A stretch of 64,000 bases of DNA, taken from assembly GCF_001412655.1 (NCBI RefSeq), contig NZ_CP012996.1, positions 1,302,001 to 1,366,000 on the forward strand. The letters are read 5' to 3'. The position numbers were made by a program, and so were the translations under genes. The notes below the pieces were generated by a model. The model saw only the letters and a program-made list of their open reading frames with translations, was not told where the DNA came from and did no database searches. This DNA comes from Pedobacter sp. PACM 27299. Its GTDB lineage: Bacteria; Bacteroidota; Bacteroidia; Sphingobacteriales; Sphingobacteriaceae. Each line of letters starts with the position of its first letter. The stretch's first letter is position 1. This document shows positions 59,689 through 64,000 of the stretch, one piece after another.

Positions 59689-60933
59689 ATGGATAAGATT
59701 ATACAGAAGAAACGGTTCAATAAGAAAACGATATTAACTATTGTAGGTGTGGTTGTTTTAGTGGGGCTAGTGGCCTATGGGTATAGCTTATCCTTGAATA
59801 AGGTGTACAAAGCAGATGCAGAGAAAATAACCATCAACCAGGTCAGTTTTGGTGATTTCGAAGATGTCGTATTATTGAATGCCAGTGTTGTTCCTTTAAC
59901 TTCTGTGATTGTGAGTTCGCCGGAAGGTGGAACGGTAGCGGAGATTTTTACAGAGAACGGAGCATCCGTCGTAAAAGGAACGCCTTTATTGAGAATCACT
60001 AATCCAAATGCTTTATCTAGCTATACTTCCAGCGAAACCAGCATTACGGAGCAGATCAATCAATTGAGAAAACTAAGATTGGATCTGGAGCAAAACCAAA
60101 GGGTAATGGGGCAGGATATGATGGATATTGAAAACAGTTTGAGAACTGCAACCCGTAAATATAAAATTGACAGTGCTTTGTTCAAGAAGAATGTGATCAC
60201 CAGGGAGGAGTTCAATACCTCCAGTCAGGATTACGAATACTATCAAGGCAGAAGAGGGATATTAAGACAAGCTATCAAACAGGAAAACGAAGGTAGGGTC
60301 ATGCAATTGAAACAAATTGACATTTCAATCGGAAGAATGAATGAGAGCCTGGAAACCATCCGACAAAATATAGAAAACATGACAATTAAGGCTCCTGTAG
60401 CCGGTCGTCTCTCCTCTTACGATCCGGTTATAGGTAAGTCTTATTCTCCTAATGAGATGCTGGGTAAGATTGATGTCATGCAAGGTTATAAATTACAGGC
60501 CAGTGTAGACGAATATTATGTAAACAGAGTGAAAGAAGGGCAAACTGCCAGTGTGGAGTTCAATGGTAATACCTATAAGTTAGTGGTTAGGAAAGTAATT
60601 CCTGAGGTAACTGCCGGACAGTTTCAGGTGGAGCTTGTGTTTGAAGGCAAAGCACCGGAAGACCTGAGAAGAGGTTTGTCTATGCAGGTGAAACTGACCT
60701 TGTCTGACAATAGTAAATCATTGCTGATTGCTCAGGGACAGTTTTTCCAAAGCACTGGAGGTACCTGGGTATTTGTCCTGAAAGATGGGAAAGCAACCAA
60801 GAGAAATGTGAAGATTGGCCGTAAAAACCATAAATATTATGAAGTATTGGAAGGACTGCAAAAAGGAGAGGATGTGATTACTTCATCTTACGATCAGTTT
60901 AATCAATATGATATTGTAGAAGTGAGTAAATAA
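59689..60933 (+). CDS. HlyD-like periplasmic adaptor of an ABC efflux system
   Basis: 414 residues. One N-terminal membrane helix (~13-31) anchors it. The lipoyl/barrel-sandwich halves (VSSPEGGTVAEIFTENGASVVKGTPLLRI and MTIKAPVAGRLSSYDPVIGKSYSPNEM) flank a coiled-coil hairpin (~115-225), then a beta-barrel domain. Such adaptors link an inner-membrane MacB-like pump to an outer-membrane channel. First gene after the sigma-54 promoter. No outer-membrane TolC-like gene is seen here. Confidence 0.9.
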   Translation: MDKIIQKKRFNKKTILTIVGVVVLVGLVAYGYSLSLNKVYKADAEKITINQVSFGDFEDVVLLNASVVPLTSVIVSSPEGGTVAEIFTENGASVVKGTPLLRITNPNALSSYTSSETSITEQINQLRKLRLDLEQNQRVMGQDMMDIENSLRTATRKYKIDSALFKKNVITREEFNTSSQDYEYYQGRRGILRQAIKQENEGRVMQLKQIDISIGRMNESLETIRQNIENMTIKAPVAGRLSSYDPVIGKSYSPNEMLGKIDVMQGYKLQASVDEYYVNRVKEGQTASVEFNGNTYKLVVRKVIPEVTAGQFQVELVFEGKAPEDLRRGLSMQVKLTLSDNSKSLLIAQGQFFQSTGGTWVFVLKDGKATKRNVKIGRKNHKYYEVLEGLQKGEDVITSSYDQFNQYDIVEVSK

Positions 60934-61019
60934 GATAAATTTAGGTTAGTTAGCCCGCGGTTTGCGTTGACCCGGGCGCTCATCTACTAAAAAGAAACCC
61001 TGAAAGAAAAAATATAGCC

Positions 61020-61718
61020 ATGATAAAAATTGAAAACCTGGAGAAAGTTTACAAAACTGAAGAAATTGAAACAACCGCTTTGAATGGAATTAACCTTCAT
61101 GTGAAAGAAGGAGAGTTTGTCTCTATTATGGGACCATCCGGATGCGGTAAATCTACCCTTTTAAATGTGATGGGCTTACTGGATAAACCAGAAAGCGGCA
61201 GCTATAAATTTATAGATACGGAACTGCTGAAACTAAACGATAAAGAACGTTCTAATTTCAGAAAACGCAATATGGGATTTGTGTTTCAGAACTTCAACCT
61301 AATTGATGAACTGACCGTTTTTGAAAATATTGAACTGCCTTTGATTTACAATAAAGTAGCTGCTCCGGAGCGCAAGCGTCTGGTGAATGAAATCATCGAG
61401 AGGATGAATATCGTGAATAGAAGCGGGCACTTTCCTCAGCAGCTTTCCGGTGGACAGCAGCAGCGTGTGGCCGTAGCCAGAGCACTGGTGACTAAACCTA
61501 AATTGGTACTTGCGGATGAGCCAACCGGTAACCTGGATAGTTCTCATGGTAATGAAGTAATGGAATTGCTGTGTGAACTTAACGAAACAGGAACTACCAT
61601 CGTTATGGTGACCCACTCTTCTCATGACGCCAGTTTCTCCAACCGCATCATCAACTTAAAAGATGGTCATGTGATCTCAGAGAAAATTAATAAGACCCGT
61701 ACCGAAGAATTAATTTAA
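61020..61718 (+). CDS. ABC transporter ATPase, MacB/LolD-like
   Basis: 232 residues with Walker A GPSGCGKST near 39, Q-loop FQNFNL, signature LSGGQQQRVAVARAL near 140, Walker B LVLADEPTGNLDS and switch His in VMVTHSSHDA. It belongs to the group that works with FtsX-type permeases for lipoprotein or drug export. It lies between the adaptor and permease genes. Confidence 0.95.
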   Translation: MIKIENLEKVYKTEEIETTALNGINLHVKEGEFVSIMGPSGCGKSTLLNVMGLLDKPESGSYKFIDTELLKLNDKERSNFRKRNMGFVFQNFNLIDELTVFENIELPLIYNKVAAPERKRLVNEIIERMNIVNRSGHFPQQLSGGQQQRVAVARALVTKPKLVLADEPTGNLDSSHGNEVMELLCELNETGTTIVMVTHSSHDASFSNRIINLKDGHVISEKINKTRTEELI

Positions 61719-61732
61719 AATATCAAATCCTG

Positions 61733-64000
61733 ATGTTCCGACTCAACCTCAAAATCGCTATGCGCAACCTTTGGAAAAACAAAGGATATACGCTGATTAA
61801 CATTCTTGGTTTAAGTATCGGTTTGGCCGTTTTTTGTGTCATACTGCTATTTGTAAACCATGAAACCAGTTATGATCGTTTTGATCAGGCTATGGACCGC
61901 GTATATCGTTTAGGCTACCATAAAGGCGAGAAAAAATCGGATTATTTCTCTTATATGGATGCTGGATTGATTAAATCCAATGAGCCGGCGGTAGAAGATT
62001 TTACTGTGATTGAATCGCCAAGGAACGACCAGGAGATGTTGGTAGAAAGTAATCAGCAGGCATTTTACCTGAATAAAATCATTAGAGCAGATGCGAATTT
62101 CTTTAAATTCTTTCCATTTGTTTTGCTGGAAGGAACTAAGCATACGGTGTTCTCAAACACCAATAGTATCGTGTTGAGCAAAGCGCTGACTGAAAAATTG
62201 TTCGCTGGGAAAGAGGCTATTGGACAAACCCTGAAAACTAAAGATATTTTCAATCAAACCACTACTTATACCGTTACCGGAGTTTTAGACGAACAGAAAA
62301 GTGCTTCTCATTTAGATATGAATGCCTGTGTATATACCGCTAAAAGCGATTTTCAGAAAACGGAAGGGTATGGTGTTTACAATATTTATTTCCGTTTGAA
62401 ACCTGGAGCAGATCTGGCATCGGTAGATCAAACGGTAAACAGGCTAATTTCAGATAAATGGGCTAAGAAAGCAGGACTTGCCCTAGCCGGAAAATCAGCA
62501 TCAAGTGATGCAAAGGTGGAAACATCTACTTCAAAAGATAAATCCCTTCCTGAAGGGGCTTTTTTAGAGAAGAGTCAGAACATTCACCTTTATCCTAAAA
62601 TGGATGTGGGCAGCAACCTCCAGGTCATCAATATTCTTGGATTTCTGGCCATATTTATCCTGGTTCTGGTAGGCATTAATTTTACTAATCTATTGGTTGC
62701 AAGATCTTTTAAGCGTGCTAAAGAAGTAGGAATTAGAAAAGTATTGGGCGCGCAGGTACCCGCCATTATGACTCAGTTTTTGGTAGAAGTGATGGTCCAG
62801 CTATTCGCTGCATTTTTAATTGGAATGGTATTGATGGAATTCATGCTGCCCATCTTTAATGGCATGCTCGATTTGTCTTTAACCTTTTGGACCAACCCCT
62901 CCATCTCGGGGATTTTAGCTCAGATTGGCCTGGTTTTACTAGGCACCTTATTGTTTACAGGAGCCTATCCAGCATGGTATCTTTCGCGTTTTGAACCTGC
63001 AAAAGTATTAAAAGGAGACATCAGCAGGAGTCAGGGGGGCAACCGTCTGAGGAATGGCCTATTGGTATTACAGTTCGCTATATCTGTGATATTTTTGGCA
63101 GGAATGCTATTGGTGAAGGAGCAGGTAAATTTCATCAGGAAACAGGATCCCGGTTTTAATGCAGCACAGGTGCTGGCGATAAAAGCACAGACGACGCCAA
63201 CAGCTTATGAAAACTATAACCGATTGAAAAGTCGTTTAGAAGCAGTTCCAGGGGTAACGCTTGTTTCTAAAACTACCTTTTTACCCGGCGCTCAGCTCCC
63301 GATTACGTTAGGGTTAAACCACAATGGAAATGTAGTACAAACGAAAAAAATTGCCGCATCCATTGGATATTTCGACGTGATGAACATTCCAATCCTGCAG
63401 GGCAGAGCCTATACAGGAAAATTTAGCAGCGATACCACGGATGCAATTGTCTTGAATGAGGCAGCGGTGAAAGCTTTAGGTATCAGTGATCCTATTGGTA
63501 AGACTGTCAGTTTTGAAAACAATAAATATGATAAATACACGACCAGGAAAATTATTGGCGTGGTAAAAGATGTGAACATGCAAGGCTTCGAAGTGGGAGT
63601 GGCTCCAGCCTTTTATGTCCCTGATCTAATGATGGGCGGAGGCTGGCAAAATCAGATTCTCGTTCGCTTAAAGGAGGGAGAGATCCAGAAAACGATGGCT
63701 GCGGTAAAAAACGTATGGGCAGAAATAGAACCAGGTTATCCAATGTCTTATGTGTTCGTAGACGAACAATTTAACCTGAGCTATGGAAAGTATATTAGAT
63801 TGAGTGAACTGTTCAGCGCTTTTACCTTTTTATCGGTCTTCATCACCATCATGGGACTGTTGGCATTGGTGGCTTTGATGACCGCTCAGCGAACCAAAGA
63901 AATCGGCATCAGGAAAGTGCTGGGAGCCTCAGAATTGAACATCATCATGATGCTGAATAAGTCATTTGTTAAACTGGTCTTTATTGGCAATATCCTGGCT
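61733..64000 (+). CDS. MacB/FtsX-type ABC permease, 3' partial
   Basis: Open from the ATG at 61733 to the window end, 756 codons with no stop. Residues begin MFRLNLKIAMRNLWKNKGYTLIN, the usual N-terminus of this Bacteroidota permease family. Helix 1 (~20-42), a large MacB-PCD periplasmic domain (~50-290), then an FtsX core (GVNFTNLLVARSFKRAKEVGIRKVLGA, here GINFTNLL), a second PCD-like domain, and a repeated RTKEIGIRKVLGASE before the edge. This two-FtsX version (about 800 residues) is usual in such operons, and further permease genes often follow. It should transport the substrate of the upstream adaptor and ATPase. Confidence 0.92.
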   Translation, partial: MFRLNLKIAMRNLWKNKGYTLINILGLSIGLAVFCVILLFVNHETSYDRFDQAMDRVYRLGYHKGEKKSDYFSYMDAGLIKSNEPAVEDFTVIESPRNDQEMLVESNQQAFYLNKIIRADANFFKFFPFVLLEGTKHTVFSNTNSIVLSKALTEKLFAGKEAIGQTLKTKDIFNQTTTYTVTGVLDEQKSASHLDMNACVYTAKSDFQKTEGYGVYNIYFRLKPGADLASVDQTVNRLISDKWAKKAGLALAGKSASSDAKVETSTSKDKSLPEGAFLEKSQNIHLYPKMDVGSNLQVINILGFLAIFILVLVGINFTNLLVARSFKRAKEVGIRKVLGAQVPAIMTQFLVEVMVQLFAAFLIGMVLMEFMLPIFNGMLDLSLTFWTNPSISGILAQIGLVLLGTLLFTGAYPAWYLSRFEPAKVLKGDISRSQGGNRLRNGLLVLQFAISVIFLAGMLLVKEQVNFIRKQDPGFNAAQVLAIKAQTTPTAYENYNRLKSRLEAVPGVTLVSKTTFLPGAQLPITLGLNHNGNVVQTKKIAASIGYFDVMNIPILQGRAYTGKFSSDTTDAIVLNEAAVKALGISDPIGKTVSFENNKYDKYTTRKIIGVVKDVNMQGFEVGVAPAFYVPDLMMGGGWQNQILVRLKEGEIQKTMAAVKNVWAEIEPGYPMSYVFVDEQFNLSYGKYIRLSELFSAFTFLSVFITIMGLLALVALMTAQRTKEIGIRKVLGASELNIIMMLNKSFVKLVFIGNILA

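Noticed and set aside
1..64000. Mobile elements, prophage, tRNA or rRNA genes
   Set aside because: No transposase, integrase, terminase or phage structural genes, no recognisable tRNA or rRNA sequence, and no flanking direct repeats noticed.

Overview
The window looks like a chromosomal segment of a free-living Bacteroidota of the family Sphingobacteriaceae, most likely Pedobacter or a close relative. The evidence is two SusC/SusD import systems, many SPII lipoproteins with a Cys-Lys-Lys start, a FecI/FecR sigma/anti-sigma pair, Bacteroidota-type promoter boxes (TAnnTTTG) and moderate GC. I see no tRNA, rRNA, insertion sequence, prophage or CRISPR array. Genus assignment is inference from protein style only.

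Layout. 1-6.4 kb: end of a polysaccharide-utilisation-type operon (SusC, cut by the window edge, then SusD, a BACON-like lipoprotein and an S1 sulfatase). 6.4-14.3 kb: housekeeping and regulatory genes (FKBP isomerase, SRPBCC protein, PQQ-type propeller, TPR histidine kinase, Bcr/CflA-like exporter, a small sigma/anti-sigma pair, HAD phosphatase), with a five-unit 22-bp tandem repeat at 7.2 kb. 14.3-23.5 kb (minus strand): a second import locus, FecI sigma - FecR - SusC with STN domain - SusD - HExxH zinc lipoprotein - DUF4302 lipoprotein; a predicted antisense small RNA lies in the fecR-susC gap. 23.8-28.5 kb: a 58-residue small protein missed by length cut-offs, a phosphoesterase, and an outer-membrane receptor broken by a one-base frameshift. 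28.5-32.7 kb: AraC regulator divergent from aldehyde dehydrogenase - AdhP alcohol dehydrogenase - DUF779. 33-42.8 kb: a beta-helix/PDZ secreted enzyme, LysR plus YeiH-type transporter, DinB-like protein, an exported WrbA-RidA fusion, two AraC regulators, DUF983, and a CDP-alcohol transferase/GtrA pair.

42.9-53.7 kb is a sulfur region. A SAM-I riboswitch precedes a cysteine desulfurase-like gene. A tight six-gene operon then encodes siroheme sulfite reductase (with a C-terminal HEPN-like extension), CobA, a fused precorrin-2 dehydrogenase/TSUP transporter, APS reductase CysH and sulfate adenylyltransferase CysD/CysN. Together these take sulfate to APS, sulfite and sulfide and make the siroheme cofactor. 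Just upstream is an 18-codon leader ORF ending in Cys-Met-Cys-Gly, followed by a strong intrinsic terminator: a candidate cysteine-sensing attenuator.

53.6-56.7 kb holds glycogen synthesis genes (glgA, glgC), preceded by tandem terminators and a 23-bp inverted repeat. 56.8-64 kb holds an NtrC-type regulator and its kinase, divergent from an efflux operon (HlyD-like adaptor, ABC ATPase, FtsX/MacB-type permease cut by the window edge) with a well-formed sigma-54 promoter.
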